Assembly (NCBI RefSeq): GCF_027942865.1
Contig: NC_134526.1
Coordinates: 10,634,284-10,698,283 of the forward strand
DNA: 64,000 bases
Source: Odontesthes bonariensis
Taxonomy: Eukaryota; Chordata; Actinopteri; Atheriniformes; Atherinopsidae
Direction of reading: 5' to 3'
Shown here: positions 48,901-58,504 of the stretch, piece by piece
How positions within the stretch are numbered: position 1 is the first letter of the stretch
Layout: the number at the start of each line of letters is the position of its first letter
Program-made: the position numbers and the translations under genes
Notes under the pieces: model-generated
The model's database searches: none
What the model saw: the letters and a program-made list of their open reading frames with translations, nothing else
Told to the model about the DNA's origin: nothing

Positions 48901-51900
48901 TCAGCAGCACCGCTCCCTGCTGCTCCCTTTGCCTCATTTAGTTGCTTTACTTAATGTAACAAACATGTGGGTGTGTCTACAGTGAGCAGAGCAAATCTGT
49001 GGTGAATATCAATATAACACAAAAAAACCCTGTTATCCCCCTGTTACAAGTACCAAATATTATTTCCTCCATCTCTATAATAATGGCTGGAGTTGTTTTC
49101 CCTCTTCCTCTAGTGTTGGCCACTCTCCTGGCCCCTCTGGCAGTATATCACAGGGTTTTTCAGCATGTCTGCGTGAAGCTGGAGCCCGCCCTGCAGCGGC
49201 TGGACTTCAGCGTTCGTGGATACATGATGTCAAAGCCCATTGATAATCAGTGTAAGTTTTACACAAAAATCAAATTCGCTCAGTGTTTGTTTTCTAACAG
49301 CATCAAGGAATGTTTTTCTGAGAGTTAATATTTGTTTTATATCAAGTAGAGGTGACACCACAAGGCTGCTGTTTTTACTTAATCGTCTTATGAATTCTTG
49401 CTGAACTGGAAAATGTAGTTACCTGTGACATGTTGCAATGGTTTACGTTTTAGTGCCCTCTAGTGGCACTGAGCACCATGTTCAAATAATGTAAAAATAA
49501 GAACTTGTTTTGATTTATTAAAAAATTAATCATCTTCCAGGGCTATTTTTTTTCTCTTATCAAATTTATAGGGTGATGTGAGTTAACCAATATAGATTTT
49601 ATGCATTAATATAGGCAACAAAACAATTTAATTTTCTATTCATCTGCCTTTTACTTTAATTTATTTTTTTTGTCTATCAAATGTCCAAAATTAACTTACT
49701 TTTATGACAAATTTGAAGCCTAAAGAAAATCAGATCCCAGTTAAAAGCGAGCACTTTTATCTCTGTGTTTGTTAAATATTTAATCAGCTGTTGATGCAGA
49801 TTTGATTTAATCCTGAGCAGAAATGACTTATTTTTTCTAATATTTGGACTTATATTCTGTTTTTGTACCTCCTCTAAAACCAGTCGTTGAATTTACTCTT
49901 AAAAATTAATAGTAATAATCATTTATCTGTCTGTCGTTGCACTCCAAAGTCCTACGAAGGCCCATACGAGGTGCAGCCTCGGGTGAAGCCAGCGACAGCG
50001 AGGAGGAACTGGCTGCTTTCTGCCCAACAGTAAGTTTGTTAAATGTCCAAAGTGTCTCAATATTTTCGATAAATAGGCATGATGTGCGTGAGAAGACATG
50101 CCACAGCTTGTCTGCATAAAATGCTATGACGAGTACCTCTGTTGCTTCAGTTTGTTTTTTCTAGGAGAACATGAGCTTCTGGGTATTTAAAGCAAGTTAA
50201 AGAATACAGAGAAAACATTCACTGCACAGCTGTTGCTTCATCTGTGGGCTCGGTGTCGGTTACTGTAGCATATCAGGCTCACTTCCTGTCGAGGTTAGAA
50301 ACATCAGAGAAGACGTCGGTTTATTTTGCACTAATGTGTGCAGTGAGGCCTGCAGAAGGTTTGAGAGTAAATGGAGAATGCTTTTGGAAAAAGTTCAAGA
50401 TTTTCACTGTCTGGTAATAAAAAAAAAACCTTCAGCAGCACAGCTTTAAAAATATTCAACCATTCCTGTTGCGCCTCCTTGTAAAAGTTAAAATGTTTTT
50501 AAGTCGTCATGATCTTGAGAAAGCCATCCATGCCCTAATAAGTTCAAGGTTAGACTGTTGCAATGCACTTTATGTTGGCATCTCCCAGTCTTCTCTGTCG
50601 CCTTCAACGTGTGTAAAACGCTTCTTAACTCCCTCCACTGACTTCCTGTCCTTTATCGAATTGATTTTAAACTTTTAATGTTTGTTTTTAAAGCTCTTAA
50701 CGGCCTCGCCCCATCATATTTATCTGAGCTTTTAACAGTCTGCAATCCTGGTAGAGCTCTGAGGTCAACAAATCAATTTTTGCTGGAAGTGCCCAGGTCA
50801 GAATACAAACACCTGGGGTGACCGAGCCTTTTCTGTCGCTGCCCACAGGCTCTGGAATAAGCTCCCCAAGAGCTGCATCTTATTTCTGACCTGGGCCTCC
50901 TTAAATCTAGGCTAAAAACCTACTTATGTAGGATTGCTTTTAATACCCAGTAGTATGATGACACTTTTATCTTATTCGATTTTGTTGTATTTTATTGCTT
51001 TCACTGTTCTTTTATTGTTTTTACTTATTCTTCTCTTTATTTATTACCTGCTGTGAAGCACTTTGGTACACCGTAAGGATTGTCTGTAAAGGGCTGTATA
51101 AATAAAGTACATTTACATTCCATTGTGCTGTCTCTTCTAGTTTGATGACGCTGTTGCTGCGAAGGAACTTGCACTGACTGACTCTGAGCACTCTGATGCT
51201 GAGGTGTCCTACACTGATAATGGAACATTTAACCTATCACGTGGCCAAACCCCACTCACTGAGGGCTCTGAAGGTAAAGTATTAAAGTATTGCAGATTTT
51301 CTCTTCCTTTCTTTTTTGATTTGCCCTTCCGCCTGACCTTCTTCCCCTCTGTCATTCTGCTCAGATTTTGACAGACACAGTGATGCTGAGGAGTCCTTTG
51401 CACAAGACCTCCCTGACTTCCCCTCCATAAACCCCGATGTTACTCTGATGGATGACGATGATGACACAAGCATTGGGCTGCCTAGTTTGGGTCCATCTGG
51501 GCTAGCCAGCTATAGGGCATCAGTGCTGGATGTGGATGCTCATCTGGAGTCGGACCAGGAGGATCTGGATACAGAACTTTCTCTCAGCAGCCTGCCACTT
51601 GCCTCAGATTTCACTGGAGACTTGGCTGGAGTCATCGCCAGCAACATGATCCAGGCGGCACTGGCTGGTGCCATGCAGCCTCGGCCTCCAGCCAGCCAAC
51701 GCAGACAAGGCCCCCCCAAGGCAGGGTCCCATCGAAGCTACCGGAAGCAGTCCAGCTCGGAATGGGACACAGACGTGGACGGAGAAGACTTTGAAATGCT
51801 GGATCAGTCTGAACTGAACCAGATGGATCCCCTCGGCGGAGGAGGGGGCGGTAAACAAGGCGAGAGCCAGGGGTCTAACTTCTTATCAAGCTTGCTTGGT

Positions 51901-51912
51901 AAACCACAGTGA
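45928..51912 (+). CDS. retreg3: Reticulophagy regulator 3 (FAM134C)
   Basis: FAM134-family proteins are ER membrane receptors that shape ER tubules through a reticulon-homology domain and bind LC3/GABARAP for ER-phagy. Nine coding exons: 45928-46157, 47642-47748, 48101-48131, 48223-48349, 48516-48600, 49114-49251, 49950-50029, 51141-51273 and 51365-51912. All are GT-AG and in frame, giving about 492 aa (human 466). Residues about 40-60 read [21 protein letters not shown]. Two hydrophobic hairpins follow, at about 63-98 and 167-210, around [15 protein letters not shown] and [15 protein letters not shown]. The acidic cytosolic tail contains [31 protein letters not shown] and [11 protein letters not shown]. 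An LC3-interacting motif ([11 protein letters not shown], core F-E-M-L near residue 453) lies near the end. The ATG has a good context (G at -3, G at +4), and an in-frame TAG lies 69 bases upstream. The tail also holds a six-Gly run. The identification is firm. Confidence 0.96.
46158..47641 (+). other. retreg3: retreg3 coding intron 1
   Basis: A 1.5-kb intron splitting the Trp codon at the end of the first coding exon, with GTGAGT donor and CTCCAG acceptor. No gene or named repeat was seen in it. Confidence 0.8.
50480..51118 (+). mobile_element. L2/CR1-like LINE 3' fragment in retreg3 intron
   Basis: Translation around 50510-50600 gives [30 protein letters not shown]-like segments. These match the C-terminal part of L2/CR1-type LINE reverse transcriptases. 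Further on come [14 protein letters not shown] and WNKLP-like segments in shifted frames. The end (GGGCTGTATAAATAAAGTAC) is typical of L2 tails. The copy is 5'-truncated, frameshifted and appears to lack an internal block after QSSLS, so it is a dead remnant. It sits in the intron between coding exons 7 and 8, in the same orientation as retreg3. Confidence 0.8.
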
Positions 51913-53600
51913 AGAGCGCGTGCTGCTGAGAGTGTGTGTCGGCATGTGTGTGGCTCGACGGGCAGAGTTTTTATTGATGAGCCGTGAATGAGTGTGAGAG
52001 GATTTTAGGTTCCAGCAGCCCCGCTTCTCATCAGTTTCTCACTGTGAAGTATTTTATTTTCAACTCTTTTTCTTCTGTGCTCTGCAACTGTGATCGTCAG
52101 GAAAACTTCTACGTTGTAGGCTGAGCAATAGGAAAATATAAAGAAAAAAAAAGTCGGTCAGACGTCGAACAAACCAGCATTTTTTTACATTGTTGCGATC
52201 CTGCAACTTTACTCACCCATAACTTACAGGAGTACTTGTTAGTGACTTTTGATTAGAAAAAAATAGATAGAATGTAATGAAATAAGATAAAAAAAAACAG
52301 AATGCCCATGCAATCTTTTCTACATGGAGGTCTGAACATACAGGGCTTTTTAAAATAGGACCAAATAAGACATTCCTATTGCTTGAGCTGAGCCATGTTT
52401 GGTAATGACATAGTGAAGCAGCATTTAATGTTAAAGTACATTAAGCCACAATTAAAAGAAATAGCAGTTTGTGTAAGTTAAGGTCTGTCTGTCCCTAACA
52501 TGTGAGCATGGTCTGTTGGAGGTGGATTTGTTGGTTGCAGGTTAAGAGAGCTTTGTTTAAGTTATTTACACACTTGCTGACAGTAGTGTTTCTGGACCTC
52601 GCAGACAAAAAACGAATAATACCTGGATAAAGTTTCAATGTTCAGTGTGTTTTATCTGCTGACTAAGGACATCTTTATACATGATTGGGAGCTTATTTTG
52701 TCCCATTACAGTCTTACCTGAGCCAGGGGAGTACCGATGTATGTCGGTTCATAGCATTTGTGAACCTGAGCTCCAAGGCGAGAAACGCTTCCATGTCGTG
52801 TGAGTAAGTACAGAATATTTTTATTTTTATTTTTCTGCCCTTTGGTGTTCATGTTTAATAGTTTGCACGAACCTGCCGCTTTGTGTGTTTTTCTGTTTAA
52901 AGGATATTACCTGAACAGATCTCTTTATATTTCACCATTGTCGTATGATGTGTAATTGACAGTCAAGCTGAACTTTTTTTAAAGAAAGAAATAGAATATT
53001 GTCCATTTCATGGCTCTTATGTCAGTAGGGAACCATGTTTACAGCAAAATAGGTTAAAAAATGTATCCTCATATCTTTTTTTTTTTTTTTTAATTATTAT
53101 TTTTAAATGGCTTTTGTGCTGGTCAGCCTGATTTCCGCTACATGGTCAAACCATGTCAGAATTTTAGAATTGAAGTGGCACTTTATGCTTAAAAAAACAA
53201 GAGTTGAGATTTATTAAAAGGCAAATATCAGAGCCTAAGAGTGTTGTTTTGCTTTTGTTTTTAAAGAGGAAAAACACTTTGCTTTCTTTCATTGTGTTTT
53301 ATTGAGAAGAAAATCATAGCTGCAAGAATTTTACTTTAATATAAAAAAAAAACTGCTGGGGTACATGGAGTCGAAGTAGAAAAATTGTGCACTGATCGGA
53401 AGGTGTTGACATTTTGAGACTTGTAGACTTGGTTTGTTGGACTTGGTTTGAATATTCCTCCATGAAGACTAAGTTCGTCAATATAAGTGATTGTCTGTTT
53501 GATCATTTAATGTGCATAGTATTGTATTCTCTTCTCTGTATCTGGTTTTGATATGTTTTGAAGTGAAAATCTTATTGAATAAAATGTTTGCAAATAGGTT
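51913..53600 (+). other. retreg3: retreg3 3' untranslated region
   Basis: About 1.7 kb from the stop to the AATAAA at 53578-53583. It is AT-rich with T14 and A8-type runs, and no other gene is evident. The single strong hexamer at the end makes one long 3'UTR the simplest reading, but no transcript evidence is available. Confidence 0.6.
53578..53583 (+). terminator. retreg3: retreg3 polyadenylation signal
   Basis: AATAAA followed by TGTTTGC and then a GT-rich stretch (TTTGTCTTACTCG), about 1.67 kb beyond the stop codon and about 640 bases before the psmc3ip start. Confidence 0.6.
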
Positions 53601-54171
53601 TGTCTTACTCGTTATTTCATGTGGTGTTTAAAACTAAACGTGGCTCTTGACACAGATTGACCTTTACAGTAAATGTTCACTTCAGTTTAAAACGGCACAT
53701 TGCAGCTGTATATGTCCTTGCCTACGAAGTGAATTTGTTTGAATTTGTAAATTTTAACACGTTCTATGTTTTTCTATCTATATAACGCCTTTCTGCTGAA
53801 ATGCCGAACATGTACTGTATGTGTGTCCGTGTTTTATTTCCCATCCTACATAAAAGCCTGCATGACATTTTCAACGGGACGGGACACAAACCGTTGATTA
53901 GCTTTGAGACGCGCCAAAATGACAGAGGTCTCACTGCACTTTTTTTTTTTTTAGATTTAGCAAGTCGTTTTAAAGTAGGCCAGAGCTAAGCGAAAGGACG
54001 AACTTAGATAATTATGTAACATTAATAAATGTTATTCAAGGCACAGTAAAACCATGGCGAGTAACTGCAATTAAGTAAAAACCGACATTTAAGAGCCCAG
54101 ACCCGCTGCCAAGAAAGAAACTACTGGAGTGGCGCATCTTCACATATAATCAATCTTTTCAGTGACGCACA

Positions 54172-54183
54172 TTTCGCGCGAAA
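54172..54183. promoter_or_regulatory. psmc3ip: E2F-like palindrome upstream of psmc3ip
   Basis: TTTCGCGCGAAA is a perfect 12-bp palindrome containing two overlapping matches to the E2F consensus TTTSGCGC. It lies 37 bases before the psmc3ip ATG, probably at or near the transcription start. A TGACGCA motif is just upstream (54163-54169). E2F family members, including the repressor E2F6, are known to control many meiotic genes. Binding here is inferred from the motif alone. Confidence 0.6.
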
Positions 54184-54220
54184 CTCAATCTCGTAAACTG
54201 AAAAAGCAAACTCGTTGAAA

Positions 54221-55809
54221 ATGAGCAAAAAAGACAACGGTAAGTCAATAGTTGTCTTTTAGGTGGAATAGTTGGACTGAAACAAAAAGCCTGGGTTATG
54301 ACATATATATATATATATCGAGTGAACGACAATTGTTTGATATCAGATGATAAGTTAGATAGTTTAGCCGAGTTAGCTATTAGCTAACTAGCTAAACTGC
54401 CTACGGTGGGGGGTAGAACGTTTGTTGATTACGGAGAAAATGTCTTCGAAAGGCGCCGACTAAATATGAATTATCTAGATATATGGCTCTTTAAGTACAG
54501 TAATATTGTGTTATATGACAAAGTAAATATAGCACAGCAAAACATTGAAATTGACATGAAAGTTTAGTTGTACTATAACTTGAATGTTTGCTGTCACCCA
54601 CAGGTGCTTCAGTCATCCTTGCCTACATTAATGAAAAGAACCGTCCTTACAGTGCTCAGGATGTTTTCTGTAATTTACAAAAGCAGCATGGTTTGGGGAA
54701 AACGGTGAGATTAATTCTTAACTAAATTCCCCATAATTGTGCTGTCTGTGGTAGGGGTACCTAATGGTGGACTGAATGTTTGCTTCATTAGGCTGTGGTC
54801 AAAGCAATGGAGCTGCTGGCTCTCGAGGGCAAGATAAAGGAGAAAATATATGGCAAGCAAAAGATTTACTTTGCCGATCAGGTTTGTGTTCCTTTTGAAA
54901 CGTTGAATCGATGTGAACTGGAAGATGTGCACGTATAACCGTGTATGTGTCCGCTGAATCTGACCATTGCTGCCCAACACTCCCGCAGGCTCAGTTTGAA
55001 GACGTGAATGATGCAGACCTGAAGACAATGGACCGTCAGATCTCAGAGCTCAATGCAGAGGTGCAGACCCTCACTCAGAGCTGCAGACAGCTCGATGCAG
55101 GTATGTTACACTACTTACATGTGCAACTTGATCTGTGTTTTATCACATGAAGCAGTTTTAGGACCCGGGCTGGTTTTTTTTTTATCTGTGATTTGTAACT
55201 ATTTACATGTTTTATAACAGAGCTGAAGGAGCTGAACAGCTCTCTCACAACAGAGGAAATTGTTGCAGAGATCAAAGAGCTAAAAGCTGAGACTTCTGGG
55301 TGCAAAGCGCGTCTGGAGAAGATTAAGTCGTCTGCAAACCATGTCACCCCAGAAGAGAAGGAGAAGGTGGGTAGCAGGAACCACTTTAAAACACCTATTG
55401 ATGTTTTTTTTCTCCTGTTTCTCTTCTTTATGTCATGTAACATAACTTGTTTTTGTTTAATTTTACAGGTTTATAAAGAGCGAGATGTTTATGTAAAAGA
55501 GTGGAAAAAGAGGAAGAGATTGGTAATAATTTGTACATACAATCGTAGCTTCTGTAGCGCCGGCTCTTTAATGTTTAACATGCAACAAAATGTACCTTTT
55601 CATTTGTTTCTGTCAGGCTTCAGACATGATGAACGCAATCTTGGAGGGATATCCAAAGAGCAAAAAGGAGTTCCTGGTGAGTCGTGGAGCAAGACTATTT
55701 TTGCAAAATGTAAACTCGCTGCCAACACTTTTGCTCTTTCATATCTTTACAGGAGGAAGTCGGTGTAGAGACTGATGAAGACTGTAAGGTGGCTTTCCCA
55801 AGTACTTGA
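54221..55809 (+). CDS. psmc3ip: Homologous-pairing protein 2 homolog (PSMC3-interacting protein, HOP2)
   Basis: HOP2 pairs with MND1 and stimulates DMC1/RAD51 strand exchange in meiosis. In vertebrates it was also described as a nuclear-receptor co-regulator. Eight coding exons: 54221-54239, 54604-54704, 54792-54881, 54989-55100, 55221-55366, 55469-55522, 55617-55676 and 55753-55809. All are GT-AG and phase-consistent, encoding 212 aa (human 217). Residues 7-75 form a winged-helix DNA-binding domain (GASVILAYINEKNRPYSAQD, then AVVKAMELLALEGKI). Heptad-rich coiled coil follows at about 80-150 (QISELNAEVQTL, EIVAEIKELKAE). A conserved C-terminal basic helix and tail (EWKKRKRL, ILEGYPKSKKEFLEEVG) ends the protein. 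Introns are short, 77-364 bases. It lies downstream of retreg3 in the same direction and converges with mlx. Confidence 0.97.
54303..54318. repeat. (AT)8 microsatellite
   Basis: Short AT dinucleotide run in psmc3ip intron 1, followed by a cluster of TTAGCTA-type motifs. Confidence 0.9.
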
Positions 55810-55862
55810 ACAAAACGTTTGTGCTGCTGCTTCATCAGTATCCGCCTGTTCGGGGCATAACT

Positions 55863-55928
55863 AATAAAATGGATTACGCAATCTGAGCCACAGCACATAG
55901 TTTATTCATAGCCAGTGTTTTGAATAAA
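55863..55928 (+). terminator. psmc3ip: psmc3ip polyadenylation signals
   Basis: AATAAA occurs at 55863-55868 and again at 55923-55928, 54 and 114 bases after the stop codon, giving a very short 3'UTR. The first is the likeliest signal. Confidence 0.6.
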
Positions 55929-56294
55929 TAGTACAACTTTAATAAACGTTGAATTGGAAAAGAAGTGTAACAAAAACAGCTTCATCATTGGCTCAACACC
56001 AAAACAGTTTGACAGCACTGAGGGATGCTCGTCACCACAGGCACCGGTGGTTTTTTTTCCCTTTTAAAGCCATTAAAGCAACCCTGAAAATATCAAACTA
56101 TTCATCATAGATCAAAGAGCTGTATATTGTTGTTCTCAAACATGTTCTAATCCATCGGACGATTTTTCAACATGTTAACCGCTGTGTGAACAATGGTTGG
56201 TTTATACGAGCTTCCAATATTGGAGTGAATTGTTCCATTTTCTCTTTTTAAGCTGTAGCACTGTTAAACGTTCTTGACAGTAATTTCTAAAGGC

Positions 56295-56923
56295 TTAAAG
56301 GATAAGACCGGTTTTTTGACATTGGGCCCTTGATTTCACATTATAACATGATGTTCTACTCACCCCTGCTTGTTGTTGAACATTTGGAGCTGTTCCGAAG
56401 ATATTCGAGAGGCGTCTGGCTGCTCTCTTGAGATATTCGGCCATGAAACGGTTTCCTATGGGGAACGTTATACAGGCACAAACTATGCTGTTTATAATTT
56501 ATTAATTACTGTACACTAGCACTGATAACGTGGAGGTGCGTCGCTTACTTAAAAAAATCCGGGTTACTGTAATTTTGCTACTCGTGCTACTGCCACAGAC
56601 AGCCCACAGACCTGCTGCCTATTTATTCATTCGGCTAAAATTCAAAATTAGTAACCCGGATTTTTTTAAGTAAGCGACGCACCTCCACGTTATCAGTGCT
56701 AGTGTACAGTAATTAATAAATTATAAACAGCATAGTTTGTGCCTGTATAAGCTTGCCCATAGGAAACCGTTTCATGGCCGAATATCTCAAGAGAGCAGCC
56801 AGACGCCTCTCGAATATCTTCGGAACAGCTCCAAATGTTCAACAACAAGCAGGGGTGAGTAGAACATCATGTTATAATGTGAAATCAAGGGCCCAATGTC
56901 AAAAAACCGGTCTTATCCTTTAA
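56295..56923. mobile_element. Palindromic foldback MITE flanked by TTAA
   Basis: A 629-bp inverted repeat: left arm about 56295-56577, right arm about 56643-56923, loop of about 65 bases. Compared by eye, the arms differ by three clustered substitutions (GGGGAACGTTA against GGGCAAGCTTA) and a 2-nt indel next to the loop, so they are about 98-99% identical. Each end reads TTAA then AGGATAAGACC inward, consistent with TTAA target duplications as in piggyBac- or Kolobok-type DNA transposons. No transposase frame is present, so it is a non-autonomous element. It lies between the convergent 3' ends of psmc3ip and mlx. Confidence 0.85.
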
Positions 56924-56929
56924 GCTCAA

Positions 56930-58504
56930 CAATGGCAACTCTTTAAACCATCTTTAAGCATGAAATAGATTTCATTGGCTGCACAGAGAGGGACCATTGC
57001 ACAGCTCTTCCCTACTGGGGAGAAAAAAAGACATTCATTTACATATTAACATTGTTTTTTTAAAGAGATATCATCTACATTCTCTGTCAGTTGGGTGTTT
57101 AGGTACACTTACCTTTTAAAAAAAATCAACTATTCTGTTTTGGTATATATTCTGTCTACATGTAAATAGTGTGGTGGAAACAGGAATAACTCAAAATGTA
57201 GTCCAGTTCCAGCTGTAATGCTACAGCAGCCTCAAACTTAATGAAGTCCAAATGAAAATAAACTTTGTAAAGTAGACTTTGCTGTGTATGACTGCATCAC
57301 ATTTTAGAAGTGTAACTAACAATGTGGCCACTGAGTTGACTCGACTTTGACAAATTATTAAAATATTCAAAGAAACGAGACAGGATCCAGAATCATTATT
57401 TCTACAGTAAAGATGGACACAAAATCAAACCCATAAAAAAAAAAAGTTATTTAGAAATGATGTGTTTTCACTGATTACAGAAGTTTTTAGTTTCAGATTG
57501 TTGGTTCTCTTAGACGTAATAAAAATTACACCAGAAAAAAAAGTGGAACAGATCACAAACGTCTGACAGCAAAAGTAAACAGCATTTAAAAAATCTACAC
57601 TTTTAACACAATCATCTCCCAAATAAATTATTCAAACACATGTGACTAACATCTGGTCAAGGACGAAATCTGAAATCTACTCAATGCTAGCTATGGAACT
57701 TGAACTACAATTTGTCTCTGAAACAAACTGAAAAACAATCTTTATTTAACCTGTCAGAGATGAGACTTCACTGGTCTTTGTCAGCTTTATATAGACCCTC
57801 ACCTTTTGTTACAATAAAGGAGTTCAAAGTGAACCTCAGATGTAAAGCTGAAACGCCACAGGAGGTGAACCTGAAAGCACATACCGTAGAACTGCTTGTA
57901 AACCTGCAGATAATGACATGTAGCGGAATATTTTTAATTATCTGATAAGATTCAGGAGTGACTTAAATGTTTGCACGCTGGAGCTGAGAGGAGCCCTTTG
58001 CTTCAGCATTAAGCTACACAGTTATGCTTACTGTGAAATTGCGAGACACGCAGCAGACACTCAGTTTACTCAATCTGTGAGGAGTTTTGTTTGAGACCTC
58101 CCCGTGTTATGGTTTTAACACATCTCAAATGGGGCAACTCCAGTTGCTGCATAGCGATTACAACCAGCTCCACAGTAATCTGCCACTATGTTGAATTTAA
58201 CACACACCATTATTTCATTAACTTGCACACTCATGTGTTTTCTCAGCATTTTAGAATAAAAGTCAGATAAGGCCAAATTAAATCATAAAGTTATCCGTTG
58301 CCAGCATTTAACTGCTATGTCCAAGGCAGCTTTTCATCTCTGCCCACAGTGTGTGACGAGGTAATCCAAATGCAGTCAGGGAGGCACTGATGAGCTGAAC
58401 TGAGCGCTGTGGCAAGGCCTGAAGCTGAAGTTTTTACTCCATCCTGAGAGGCACGAGTAGATACAAAGTCCATTTCTGGGACTCAACCAGAAGTTTCAAC
58501 TCGA
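56930..58504 (-). other. mlx: mlx 3' untranslated region and psmc3ip-mlx intergenic space
   Basis: AT-rich sequence after the mlx stop with no supported coding exon. A TTTATT at 57741-57746 (AATAAA in the mlx sense) is a candidate signal about 760 bases past the stop. The 3'UTR could run further left, towards the foldback element. Confidence 0.5.
57741..57746 (-). terminator. mlx: Candidate mlx polyadenylation signal
   Basis: AATAAA on the minus strand (TTTATT on plus), about 760 bases after the mlx stop codon. Chosen on hexamer and position only. Confidence 0.4.
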
